Shown here: piece after piece, positions 17,424-26,104 of the stretch
Layout of the letters: every line of letters begins with the position of its first letter
How positions within the stretch are numbered: the stretch's first letter is position 1
Assembly: GCA_951812735.1 (NCBI GenBank)
Contig: OX638332.1
Coordinates: forward strand, 144,508 to 208,507
DNA length: 64,000 bases
Source: Candidatus Dadabacteria bacterium
Lineage (GTDB): Bacteria; Desulfobacterota_D; UBA1144; Nemesobacterales; Nemesobacteraceae
Direction of reading: 5' to 3'
Notes under the pieces: generated by a model
Told to the model about the DNA's origin: nothing
Seen by the model: the letters and a program-made list of their open reading frames with translations, nothing else
Database searches by the model: none
Position numbers and translations under genes: made by a program

Positions 17424-17705
17424 ATGGGTCTCAGAACGAAATCGGCGCAGAAACAACATCGCCAGAGTCTGAAAAGACGGGAGAGAAACAGGTTCGTAAC
17501 GTCCACTCTCAAGACCAAGATAAAGCGTTACTCAGAAGCTATTGAGAGCGAGGATACGGAAAAATCACAGGCTCTCCTCAAAGAACTGGTCTCCCTTACC
17601 GACAAGGCCGCCACAAAAGGAGTTATCCACAAGAAAAAAGCCTCAAGATACATATCGAGGTTCTCAAAGAAGCTCTCTGACCTAAGCCAGGGCGCCGGTT
17701 CCTAG
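17424..17705 (+). CDS. rpsT: 30S ribosomal protein S20
   Basis: From the ATG at 17424 (GGAGG at 17413-17417) the protein is 93 aa, the usual S20 length, starting MGLRTKSAQKQHRQSLKRRE. The basic helical pattern and the KRRERNRFVTSTLKTKIKR and ATKGVIHKKKASRYISRFSK (about 65-84) blocks are typical. S20 binds 16S rRNA early in 30S assembly. Its stop overlaps the holA stop on the other strand by 4 bp. Confidence 0.95.
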   Translation: MGLRTKSAQKQHRQSLKRRERNRFVTSTLKTKIKRYSEAIESEDTEKSQALLKELVSLTDKAATKGVIHKKKASRYISRFSKKLSDLSQGAGS

Positions 17706-18664
17706 GTTCTCCGCGCGCAGATTCCCAGAAGAAGTTTCTCAAGAAGTATGTAATTGTTCCCGGAACTGTTTTTGATTCCGTAGTCCGTTTCCTCTATAAG
17801 ACCCAGTATCCTGCCCAAGTCATTTTCCCTGAAATTACGCACGCTTTTTTTAAGGTAAAAAACCGCCCCTCGGGACGTCTTGATGGCCTTCGCGATCCCC
17901 TCGTCTGATTTTCCTTCCCGAAGAAACTGCGAGACCTTGAATATCTGGCGGAATCTCCAGGCTATCATGTAGAGTATGGAGAGGGGGTCTTCCCTGTTTC
18001 TCTCAAGTTCCCGCAGTATCCTGAGAGAACCCCGCAGGTCCCTGTTTGAAAGCGCAGTTGAGAGGGAAAACACGTTCTCAGTGCTCCGTTTTTCCATAAG
18101 TCCCCTTAAATCCTCCTCGCCTATGGATTTTTTCCCGTCAACATAGAGGGATATCTTCTCGAGTTCGTTCCTTATGAGGTTCATGTCTTCGCCGAGCATG
18201 GTTTTTATGAAACCGACAGCTCCCGGGGCAATAGACATCCCTAGTTTTTCGGCCAGGCGTCTTATTTCCCGGTCGGCGTTGCCGCCTTTGTCAAGGTCAA
18301 CGAGCCTGATGCTCTTTGCGGGTTTCGCCTTGCTCTTTCGGGACCCCCCGGAGAGCAGTACCAGAACGGAAAAAGAAGCGGGAGCCGCCACGTAATTGTT
18401 TAGGAGATCAAGATCATCTTTTCCCAGGCCGTCGTATCCCTTGACCACGATCAGCTTCTTCTCGTGGAACATGGGCAGGGTACGCGCGTCCTCGAGTATT
18501 TCTGAGAGGGATATGTCATCGAGGTTCCTGCTTTCAAAAAGAAGCTTAGGGGAAGTGGCCGAGAGGTCTTCTTTAAGCTTTTCAATGAACTCTTCGGCCA
18601 GAAGATGCTGTGAGCTTTTAAGTACGGTAACCGGGTGGGCGTCAGTGTTTTTCTCTCGAGACAC
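17702..18664 (-). CDS. holA: DNA polymerase III delta subunit
   Basis: The 320-aa product belongs to the HolA family, the wrench subunit of the clamp loader that opens the beta ring. Conserved features are LFESRNLDDISLSEILEDAR, LPMFHEKKLIVVKG (about 63-76), the TENVFSLSTALSNRD block and the helical C-terminal domain with ILYMIAWRFRQIFK. No ATP-binding motif is present, as expected for delta. The start is GTG. rpsT and holA are convergent, a common arrangement in many bacteria. Confidence 0.92.
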   Translation of the reverse strand: MSREKNTDAHPVTVLKSSQHLLAEEFIEKLKEDLSATSPKLLFESRNLDDISLSEILEDARTLPMFHEKKLIVVKGYDGLGKDDLDLLNNYVAAPASFSVLVLLSGGSRKSKAKPAKSIRLVDLDKGGNADREIRRLAEKLGMSIAPGAVGFIKTMLGEDMNLIRNELEKISLYVDGKKSIGEEDLRGLMEKRSTENVFSLSTALSNRDLRGSLRILRELERNREDPLSILYMIAWRFRQIFKVSQFLREGKSDEGIAKAIKTSRGAVFYLKKSVRNFRENDLGRILGLIEETDYGIKNSSGNNYILLEKLLLGICARRT

Positions 18665-18708
18665 GACCTGCTTTTCCTCCTCGGCCGAAACGGCTCGCGG
18701 TCAGAGCC

Positions 18709-19128
18709 TTACCGGCTGTTTATTTCAAGCTCGCTGAAGAAATATCCTATTTCGTAGGCGGCCGATTCTGGCGAATCTGACCCGTGCACTATGTTTTTTT
18801 CTATGCCAGAAGCGAAATCCTTTCTTATGGTCCCCGCCTCCGCTTCCTCGGGGTTCGTGGCGCCCATGATGGCTCTTACCCTTGAGATGGCCCCATCTCC
18901 TTCAAGGACCATCACTACGCACGGTCCCGAGGACATGAAGTCCGTGAGGCTTCCGAAAAAAGGCCTTTCCCTGTGTACGTGGTAGAACCCCTCGGCCTGT
19001 TGTTTTGAAAGGTGTATCATCTTTAGGGCAACTACACTTATAGAGTTCTCCTCGAACCTCCTGAGAACCTCGCCGACGAGGTTTGCTCCGACTCCGTCAG
19101 GTTTTACTATTGATAATGTTCTTTCCAT
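18709..19128 (-). CDS. ndk: Nucleoside diphosphate kinase
   Basis: The 139-aa protein equalises nucleoside triphosphate pools by a ping-pong mechanism via phosphohistidine. It starts [20 protein letters not shown], and the active site is [20 protein letters not shown] with the catalytic His in IVHGSD. A GGAGG site precedes the ATG. It lies 44 bp upstream of holA and may be cotranscribed with it. Confidence 0.97.
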   Translation of the reverse strand: MERTLSIVKPDGVGANLVGEVLRRFEENSISVVALKMIHLSKQQAEGFYHVHRERPFFGSLTDFMSSGPCVVMVLEGDGAISRVRAIMGATNPEEAEAGTIRKDFASGIEKNIVHGSDSPESAAYEIGYFFSELEINSR

Positions 19129-19234
19129 TTTTCTGCCTCCGTTTGTGTGCGATTGGAAATAACTGCTTGATTCTTAACTTCGCGGCGGGGTTTAAAACGG
19201 GTTTCGCCGCTTCGGGGGGAATTGGATCCCGTAT

Positions 19235-19672
19235 CTAGTATTCCTTTTCAAGTTTCTCTACAAGGTTCTTTCTTCTTCTGACGCTTTTTATTCTCAGATA
19301 TACATTGTGCTTGAGATCCAGAGTGATCGGCAGGCCAAATTCCCTGCTTACCATTTCACAGAGCTTTTTCCCTTTAATACACGGTTCCCGGGAGATTGCG
19401 TCTGTTATGAAAGATCTGATTTTCCTTTTCTGACTGCCTTCTGCACTGTCCAGAATCTTGTCTCTCTGAGAAGCGGTGAGCTTTTTAAGATACGCGACCA
19501 CCTCGCCCCGTGCAGGCTCGCTGTCTCCGGGTTCCTTCCGGGTCTTTTCTATCGCTATTCTTATAAATTCACTTATGTTTATCGCTTTTCGCTTAGCGGT
19601 GGAACGTACGTAGCTGTAATCACTCTCGGGGATTCTGAAACTCAGAAGCTTGCCTTTGCGGGCGGAAGCCAT
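19235..19672 (-). CDS. Hypothetical protein with RHH-like N-terminus
   Basis: The 145-aa protein is basic and cytoplasmic. Residues 8-45 read as a ribbon-helix-helix-like unit: a short strand LLSFRIPESD followed by two helices and INISEFIRIAIEKTRK. The remainder (about 55-145) is a helical region with KRKIRSFITDAISREP and a very basic tail SVRRRKNLVEKLEKEY. A DNA-binding role is plausible; the partner and target are unknown. It lies 106 bp upstream of ndk, with a GC-rich hairpin in the gap (GCGGCG 19182-19187 and CGCCGC 19205-19210). Confidence 0.6.
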   Translation of the reverse strand: MASARKGKLLSFRIPESDYSYVRSTAKRKAINISEFIRIAIEKTRKEPGDSEPARGEVVAYLKKLTASQRDKILDSAEGSQKRKIRSFITDAISREPCIKGKKLCEMVSREFGLPITLDLKHNVYLRIKSVRRRKNLVEKLEKEY

Positions 19673-19961
19673 AAATCACTCCGGAAAACCAGATTCCGAT
19701 TATCAGGCGGGGTCTGCATCAGAGAATCCCGCAACCGGTCTTAAAACTAGATTTTAATTATTACAGTATCAAGAATCAAGGGTTTGTTATATAATGTCCG
19801 TAACGAATTGCGAAGAGGGTGATCTAGGATGCACTCTGTGCGCGGCGGCCGTAATTGCGCTTAAAACAGCAGTCGCACGCCTCTTCCCATAACAGAATCT
19901 CGCTTCAGTGGTGGGTATCTGAACTTCTTTGGGGGGCAGGGTTCGAAGCGGTTTTGCTAGG

Positions 19962-21534
19962 ATGGATAAATTCAGATTGTCTTTTAAAGAGCCCCGCAGA
20001 GTGGATGTATTCTCGGCCGGATTCCTTTTTTTTCTCCTGACCCTCCTCTCCGCGGTTCCCCAGTCCACCGCGGTCACGATCCAGTTTCTCTACACCGACG
20101 CTGCGGGAATCGGGTTTAACGATCCGACCGAACTGGCGCAGGAACAGAAGGACCTGCTCGGAAGCGACGGCAATAACGCAAGTGCTCTCGGAGAAGCGAG
20201 AAAAAACGCTCTTGATCAGGCTGCCCGGAGCGACTGTCATCCGGGTTGAGGCGTTATTTAAATCCTATGAAGATAGAAACGTAATTGCGACTACGCGTAT
20301 GCGGCAGATTCTAAGTTTCGGTCCTCGGGAACTGATTCACATAGGATACCCTCCGGCGCTTGCGGAGAGAATCAAAGGAGAAAAACTCCTGGAGGAATCG
20401 TTGCCTCATTTCATAGTGGAGTTCTCCAAATATCCAGATTTTTATTACGGTTTTACCGGAGAACCTCCCCCATCTTCCATAGGTTTTGTCACTCTCGCCA
20501 TACATGAGATTATTCACGGGCTTGGATTTCATTCTTCTCTTAGGGAAGACGGTTCCTTTCCCGCGGTGACGCTTGATGTGACGGATGGAACTCGAAATTT
20601 CTCGCTCGACGTAGAGCAGTGGCAGAGAATTTACGATGTGCAGATGTATTCTGAGGAAGACGGTGAATTTATCGTCGATCTTGAACCGTCGCGGAGAATG
20701 CAGGCCGCCACTTCTGAGACCGGTCTTCTTTGGGATGGGACAGTGCGGCCCGGAGAAGAGGGTTCCTGCAGTTACGGCCAGCGCATGGCCGAGCTTAAAT
20801 CCCCCGGCATAGATTCAGACGGCCGCCCGCGGCTTCACGCCCCCTCGAGCTTTGATAATGGCAGTTCCATAACCCATGTCCATATGGATACGGATGATAT
20901 CATGGAATATCTTTACCCGTTTCCAAGGGATATGGATCTGAGTCTCGGCATGCTGAGGGACATGGGCTGGGAAATTAACGACGACGGCTTTCCGCCGTCC
21001 TGCGTGCCGACTGGAATATCTGTCACGCCTACTTCGGGGCTTTTGACCACCGAAGATGGCGAGACGGCGACATTTTCGGTGAAGCTTCAGTCAGAGCCGA
21101 TAAGCAACGTCAGAATTCCTCTTCGCAGTAGCGACCCCGGTGAGGGGGCAGCCGATACCCGGGCGCTTGAATTCACCCCCGGTAACTGGACCATGGCGCA
21201 GACGGTCACGGTAACAGGTGTCAATGATGACGGCGAAGAAGACGGGCCGAAGCGCTACGTTATCGCACTTGAGAGGGCCCAGAGCCGGGACAGGTTCTAT
21301 GACGGTTTTGATCCGGATGACGTTTCGGTAACGAACCAGGATAATGATCCGGAGCCTGAGGAACTGGAACCGCCGCAGATGGAGCAGTCATCCGGGGACG
21401 GTGGTGGTGGATGCGCTCTCGCTTCAAGAGCCAAGGTTAAAAACATTCCTAAAAGCGGGGCGCTTGTTCTGTTTCTTTCAGCTTTGCTTCTGCTCTTCGC
21501 GGTTCAGTGGAAAAGTCTCCTGAGAGAGGGTTGA
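19962..21534 (+). pseudogene. Secreted zincin-like protease with C-terminal sorting tail, frameshifted
   Basis: Two overlapping frames form one gene. From ATG 19962 the first encodes a signal peptide (FLFFLLTLLSAVPQSTAV) and a mature start TIQFLYTDAAGIGFNDP, stopping at 20249. The next frame (from about 20210) continues with LPGATVIRVEALFKS, so a length change occurred around 20205-20225 between DQAA and LPGATV. Downstream are HEIIHGLGFHS (a zincin HExxH with the expected GLGF), a Calx-beta-like region (about TGISVTPTSGLL on) and a tail with GGGGCALAS, a hydrophobic helix (ALVLFLSALLLLFAVQW) and basic residues. The tail resembles JDVT/MYXO-CTERM-type sorting signals. The break may be a real mutation or a sequence error. 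Confidence 0.7.
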
Positions 21535-21587
21535 TATTCTCTCCGGATGTATCGCCACGGTTTCTTGATCACCCGGCCTTTTTAATG

Positions 21588-21617
21588 TGGACAATCCCTG
21601 TTTTCGTCCTGTATAAT
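21588..21617 (+). promoter_or_regulatory. Promoter upstream of cysC
   Basis: TGGACA (21588-21593), an 18-bp spacer and a perfect TATAAT (21612-21617), 120 bp before cysC. A long leader results. Confidence 0.55.
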
Positions 21618-21656
21618 GTTGCCCCGAGGGCTTTTAGAGGAAAAAGGAATTAACGT

Positions 21657-21699
21657 GAAAAGCTTAACCTCATTGGGTTGCTTTTCCTTATCTTTTTTT
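21657..21699 (+). terminator. Hairpin plus T-run in the cysC leader (possible attenuator)
   Basis: GAAAAGC (21657-21663) pairs with GCTTTTC (21680-21686), with AACC (21666-21669) pairing GGTT (21676-21679) inside the stem. A run of seven T follows at 21693-21699. Lying between the promoter and the cysC ribosome site, it could end transcription early, giving either attenuation or a short RNA of about 75 nt. Confidence 0.5.
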
Positions 21700-21737
21700 A
21701 ATCATATCCGAATCTTACAATCTTGGAGGCAGCATAA

Positions 21738-22340
21738 ATGGAAAGGTTTGTTATTCCCCATCAGCATGAAATAACTAAAGAGGACAGAAGAAGGCTAAAC
21801 GGTCACGGTTCTTTGATTCTCTGGTTCACGGGACTACCGAGTTCCGGGAAATCCACTCTTGCAAACGAACTTGAAAAGGAACTTATACAGCGCAACCATC
21901 GCACCTACATACTGGACGGAGATAACGTGAGAATGGGTCTCTGCAAGGACCTTGGTTTTTCCGCCGAGGACCGCGAGGAGAATATAAGGAGAATAGGGGA
22001 AGTGTCTAAGCTTTTCATGGACGCGGGAGTTTTGGTGCTCTCCGCTTTCGTTTCTCCCTACCGCGCCGACCGTGACGCCATAAGGGAGCTTGTGGAAGAG
22101 GGAGAGTTCATTGAGGTGTTTGTCGACTGCTCCGTTGAGCAGTGCGAGCAGCGGGACGTAAAGGGGCTTTACAAAAAAGCCAGAGAGGGAGTCATAAAGG
22201 GATTTACGGGAATTGACGACCCGTATGAGGAGCCTTCGAACCCCGAAATCGTGGTCGACACGGAGAAACACTCGATCGAGGAGTGCAAGCAGCAGATACT
22301 CGATTACCTGATCGCGCGCGACGCGGTGAACATGGGATAA
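21738..22340 (+). CDS. cysC: Adenylyl-sulfate kinase
   Basis: The 200-aa enzyme phosphorylates APS to PAPS for sulfate assimilation or sulfation. The P-loop GLPSSGKST is at 32-40; [20 protein letters not shown] (about 60-79), [12 protein letters not shown] (about 100-111) and [13 protein letters not shown] are the family blocks. GGAGG lies at about 21724-21728. It is a stand-alone cysC with no cysDN or sat gene nearby, so APS must come from another locus. Confidence 0.95.
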   Translation: MERFVIPHQHEITKEDRRRLNGHGSLILWFTGLPSSGKSTLANELEKELIQRNHRTYILDGDNVRMGLCKDLGFSAEDREENIRRIGEVSKLFMDAGVLVLSAFVSPYRADRDAIRELVEEGEFIEVFVDCSVEQCEQRDVKGLYKKAREGVIKGFTGIDDPYEEPSNPEIVVDTEKHSIEECKQQILDYLIARDAVNMG

Positions 22341-22437
22341 GGGAAACCTCGGCGCCGTATCTCCGTAGCCGCTTCCGTTATTTGCGGTTATAGATCATAA
22401 TAATAAGATTCCATTGAGGTTTTTCTGAGAAACACAG

Positions 22438-23733
22438 ATGTCTCTTTCAAACGATGAATCGGGGTCTTCTGACTCGATGAGCCCCGCGGAGCTGATCAGC
22501 GGTATCGCGGAGAATTCAAGAAAAGCCTCAAGGACTCTGGCTTCCGCCCCGTCTTCCCAGAAAAACGACTTTCTCCTGCGCTTCGCGGAACTTCTGGTAG
22601 GGGAAACCGAGAATCTGCTCCGAGAAAACGCAAAAGACGTTTCCGATGCCGAAGAAAAAGGTCTCTCAGCCGCCCTTGTCGACCGCCTGAGGCTTAACCC
22701 TTCGAGGATAGCCGCGCTGGCCGACGGGCTTCGGGAGATAGCCAAGCTTCCAGACCCCGTGGGCAAGATATCGGCTAAGTGGGACAGACCAAACGGGATT
22801 TCGGTCGAGAAAAAAAGGATTCCCCTTGGCGTTATAGGAATCATTTACGAGTCAAGACCCGGGGTGACGGCCGATGCCGCGGGACTCTGCGTCAAATCGG
22901 GCAACTCTGTGATCCTCCGCGGCGGTTCTGAAACGATAAGATCCAACTTGGCCATCTCCCGGCTTATGGCCGATTCACTCTCCCAAAGCGGTCTTTCTCC
23001 CTACACGGCACAGGTCGTTCCGGTTGCCGACAGGGAGGTCGTGACCGAGATGCTTAAGCTTGAAGACAAAATAGATCTCATTATCCCCAGGGGAGGGGAG
23101 GGACTCATACGGTTTGTCGCGGAGAACTCCCGTATACCGGTGCTAAAGCACTACAAGGGTGTCTGCCACGTCTACGTGGATGAGCACGCCGATCTGGCGA
23201 TGGCCGAAGAGATCTGCCGAAACGCGAAGGTCCAGAGACCCGGTGTGTGCAATTCGATGGAGACCATGCTTGTGCACTCCTCTGTGGCCGGCGACTTTCT
23301 GCCTGCCGCCATAGAGAAACTCGAGTCAGAAGGAGTCACGATAAAGGGCTGTGAGAACACAAGAGATATTCTTCCCCAGGTAGCCCCGGCGGCAGAAGAG
23401 GACTGGTATGAGGAGTATCTTGACCTTGTCCTAAACGTAAGGGTTGTTCCCACGATTGATGAGGCTATAAACCATATACAGACTTACGGTTCCATGCACA
23501 CAGACGCAATAGTTACGGAGAACCCTGAAAACTCTGAGAAATTCGTAAAAGAGGTGGATTCCTCCGCGGTCATGGTCAATACATCGACCAGGTTCAATGA
23601 CGGCTTTCAGCTGGGCCTTGGCGCTGAAATAGGCATAAGCACCTCAAAACTGCACGCGTTTGGTCCCATGGGACTTGAGGAACTCACGACTTCTAAGTTC
23701 GTGGTAAGAGGGGACGGCCAGGTAAGAACCTGA
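22438..23733 (+). CDS. proA: Gamma-glutamyl phosphate reductase
   Basis: The 431-aa enzyme makes glutamate-5-semialdehyde for proline synthesis. Typical ProA features: PLGVIGIIYESRPGVTADAA, SGNSVILRGGSE, the catalytic cysteine in QRPGVCNSMETML (about 262-274) and SSAVMVNTSTRFNDGFQLG near the C-terminus. The N-terminal about 15 residues are extra and the ATG lacks a strong ribosome site, so the true start could be slightly internal. No proB is adjacent. Confidence 0.96.
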   Translation: MSLSNDESGSSDSMSPAELISGIAENSRKASRTLASAPSSQKNDFLLRFAELLVGETENLLRENAKDVSDAEEKGLSAALVDRLRLNPSRIAALADGLREIAKLPDPVGKISAKWDRPNGISVEKKRIPLGVIGIIYESRPGVTADAAGLCVKSGNSVILRGGSETIRSNLAISRLMADSLSQSGLSPYTAQVVPVADREVVTEMLKLEDKIDLIIPRGGEGLIRFVAENSRIPVLKHYKGVCHVYVDEHADLAMAEEICRNAKVQRPGVCNSMETMLVHSSVAGDFLPAAIEKLESEGVTIKGCENTRDILPQVAPAAEEDWYEEYLDLVLNVRVVPTIDEAINHIQTYGSMHTDAIVTENPENSEKFVKEVDSSAVMVNTSTRFNDGFQLGLGAEIGISTSKLHAFGPMGLEELTTSKFVVRGDGQVRT

Positions 23734-23809
23734 ACCCCGGGGCGGCCCGGGAGAATTTTCGCGGAGCGCCCCGGTTCCGCAAAGGCCCTTCGGGGGGCCG
23801 GAAAGACAT

Positions 23810-25471
23810 ATGCTTGTTGAGCTCAGGCTTAAGAATTTCGCCATAATAGACGATATTTCCATTAATTTTGGGGACAACCTTAACATAATCACCGGAGAGA
23901 CAGGCACGGGTAAATCCCTGATCGTTGACGCGATAAACATAATCCTCGGCGACAAGTTTACTGCCGATCAGGTGAAATCAGGCGATAAACAGGCATCCGT
24001 GGAAGCGCTTTTCGAGGTTCCAGGTAATTCCAGTATCGGTGAGAAACTTGAGCGCTTCGGCATTGAGGAGGGAGAAGGGGAGCTTGTCATAAAAAGGGTC
24101 TTTAATCCGGGCGGGAAGAACAGGATATATATAAACGGTTCGATAGTAACGCTCGGAACCCTTTCGGAAATGACCGATGGCCTGGTTAACATGTTCGGTC
24201 AGCATGAACACCAGAGCCTTCTTAAGAAGAGCAATTATTTAAGTTATATAGACGCTTTTTCTAAACTTGAACATGAAGTCTCTGGATACAAGGCCGCATA
24301 CGCAGAACTTGTGCGTGTGGAGAGTGAGCTTGAGGCTCTCAGAGAAAAAGAGCGTGTGGGGGCGGAAAAAGAGGATTACCTCAGGTTCCAGGCGGAGGAG
24401 ATAAAAAAGGTCTCCCCCGCGCCGAATGAAGACTCCGAGCTTGAAGCGGAGAGAGTGAGGCTTGAGAACTCAGAGAGATTTTCATCTTCGCTCACAAGCG
24501 CTACCGGGCTTGTGTACGAGGGAGATAGTTCGGCGATAGGTTTTCTCAAGCAGGCACTCTCGCATCTTGAGCGGGTTTCTGACCTCGATTCCTCTTTAGG
24601 GGAGCTTCGCGACAGAATCGCGGCCGTACTTATAGAAACCGAGGATGTTTTCTACGGTCTTAGCGAGTTTGCCGGAAAAATCGAGCACAATCCCCAAAGG
24701 CTTGAAGATGTGCTCTCGAGGCTTGAGGAAATAGGCAGGCTTAAGAGAAAACACGGGGATTCGATCGAGGAAATAATAAAAAAGCAGCAGCAGATCGAAT
24801 CCGAGCTCGAGGGTCTTGAGAACTCGGCTGAGATGATGGGGGAAATCGAGCGGAAAAGAGATTTACTGAAAAAAGAGGTCTCCGCTGCCGCATCTTCGAT
24901 ATCGGTTAAGAGAAAAGCGGGGGCCAAGCGTCTCGAGGAGCTTTTCTGCGAACAGGCAGAATCTGTGGGGCTTAAAAACGCCCGTTTTGAAGTGGGATTT
25001 ACAGAAAAAAACCTCTCTGCAGACGGCACAGACAGTCTGCAGTTTCTTTTCTCAGCTAACCCGGGGCAGATTCCGAGGCCCGTTAACAGGGTCGCTTCAG
25101 GCGGGGAACTCTCAAGAATAATGCTTCTGCTTAAAAGCTTTGTCTCCACGGGCGACGCCGGCTCGATCTTCATATTTGACGAGGTGGATGCGGGGATAGG
25201 GGGAGTCGTGGCTGAGAGCATAGGGAAGAAAATAAAGAACCTATCAGACCGGAGCCAGGTTGTGTGCATAACCCACCTTCCTCAGGTCGCCAAGTTCGCA
25301 AACACCCACCTGCTCGTAGCAAAGGAGTTTGACGAGGGCGAAACGGATGTTTCGGTGGACGCCCTCGGTGAGGAGGAGAGGGTAATTGAAATCGGCAGAA
25401 TGCTTGCCGGAAAAAGCGTGTCCGAGAAGACTTTTGAAGTTGCCCGCGAGCTTATAAAAGGAGCTAGCTGA
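23810..25471 (+). CDS. recN: DNA repair protein RecN
   Basis: The 553-aa SMC-like ATPase acts in recombinational repair of double-strand breaks. It begins [20 protein letters not shown], with Walker [11 protein letters not shown] (27-36), a coiled-coil middle (about 150-390), the ABC signature in [16 protein letters not shown], Walker [14 protein letters not shown] and the His-containing [11 protein letters not shown]. Its stop overlaps the convergent pdaD gene by 8 bp. Confidence 0.96.
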   Translation: MLVELRLKNFAIIDDISINFGDNLNIITGETGTGKSLIVDAINIILGDKFTADQVKSGDKQASVEALFEVPGNSSIGEKLERFGIEEGEGELVIKRVFNPGGKNRIYINGSIVTLGTLSEMTDGLVNMFGQHEHQSLLKKSNYLSYIDAFSKLEHEVSGYKAAYAELVRVESELEALREKERVGAEKEDYLRFQAEEIKKVSPAPNEDSELEAERVRLENSERFSSSLTSATGLVYEGDSSAIGFLKQALSHLERVSDLDSSLGELRDRIAAVLIETEDVFYGLSEFAGKIEHNPQRLEDVLSRLEEIGRLKRKHGDSIEEIIKKQQQIESELEGLENSAEMMGEIERKRDLLKKEVSAAASSISVKRKAGAKRLEELFCEQAESVGLKNARFEVGFTEKNLSADGTDSLQFLFSANPGQIPRPVNRVASGGELSRIMLLLKSFVSTGDAGSIFIFDEVDAGIGGVVAESIGKKIKNLSDRSQVVCITHLPQVAKFANTHLLVAKEFDEGETDVSVDALGEEERVIEIGRMLAGKSVSEKTFEVARELIKGAS

Positions 25472-26027
25472 ACGCTTTTGCCTGATACGAGCAGAAAACC
25501 ACCGCGGTGAGAACAGTTGTCCAGAGTCCGTTTTTATCCCCCACGGCCGTCTGCGTTATGTTCCTGCTTTTTACCTTGTGCCCGCTTATCTCCCATATGT
25601 CTTTCTGTTCGTCGTAGCTTTTATCGGGGTCAAAGGGAGCGCCTAGTGTGGTAGCGAGCATGTAGGCGGCCAGATCCTCGGCGTATTCTCCCGCGAGGGC
25701 TTCCTTTTGCCCGTAACTGTGATGCTCCGAAATGTATCCGTAGCGTGTCTTGTCCTTCGGAATGGCAAGGCCGGTTGAGGCGGCGATCAGCCTGCTGGGC
25801 TCGTTTGTGGAATTTTCACTCATTACCACAAACGCTATCTGTCCAGGGGAGAGCATGGTGAGTCCTTGTTTTCTGCTTATGAGCTGGCAGCCCGGGGGAA
25901 ATATGCTTGAGACCTTGACTAAGTTGAACTGGGCGATGCCGGCGTCTCTTAAGGCAAGCTCAAAGCTTGAGAGCCTTTCCTTGTGCTTACCCACGCCCTT
26001 TGTGACAAAAGCTTTTGTAGGGGTCAA
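25464..26027 (-). CDS. pdaD: Pyruvoyl-dependent arginine decarboxylase
   Basis: The 187-aa proenzyme is of the PvlArgDC family, which converts arginine to agmatine for polyamine synthesis using a pyruvoyl group made by self-cleavage. The cleavage site is the pair Ser40-Ser41 in [13 protein letters not shown]. Other family segments are [23 protein letters not shown] (short blocks) and [12 protein letters not shown]. The start is TTG with AAGGAG 7 bp upstream. The enzyme is best known from archaea and some bacteria such as Chlamydia. Confidence 0.93.
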   Translation of the reverse strand: MTPTKAFVTKGVGKHKERLSSFELALRDAGIAQFNLVKVSSIFPPGCQLISRKQGLTMLSPGQIAFVVMSENSTNEPSRLIAASTGLAIPKDKTRYGYISEHHSYGQKEALAGEYAEDLAAYMLATTLGAPFDPDKSYDEQKDIWEISGHKVKSRNITQTAVGDKNGLWTTVLTAVVFCSYQAKAFS

Positions 26028-26104
26028 CTACCCACTCCTTCTAAGACTGCATTCAAGTTATATTTACGGGGTGAATTTGTCAAACGAGGGGGAATTATAA
26101 CGGA

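Noticed and set aside
19182-19210. A terminator between the RHH-like gene and ndk
   Set aside because: A 6-bp GC stem is present but there is no T-run on the coding strand.
21655-21780. A GTG leader ORF over the cysC attenuator hairpin
   Set aside because: It has a weak AGGAA site and runs out of frame into cysC; no run of regulatory codons was seen.
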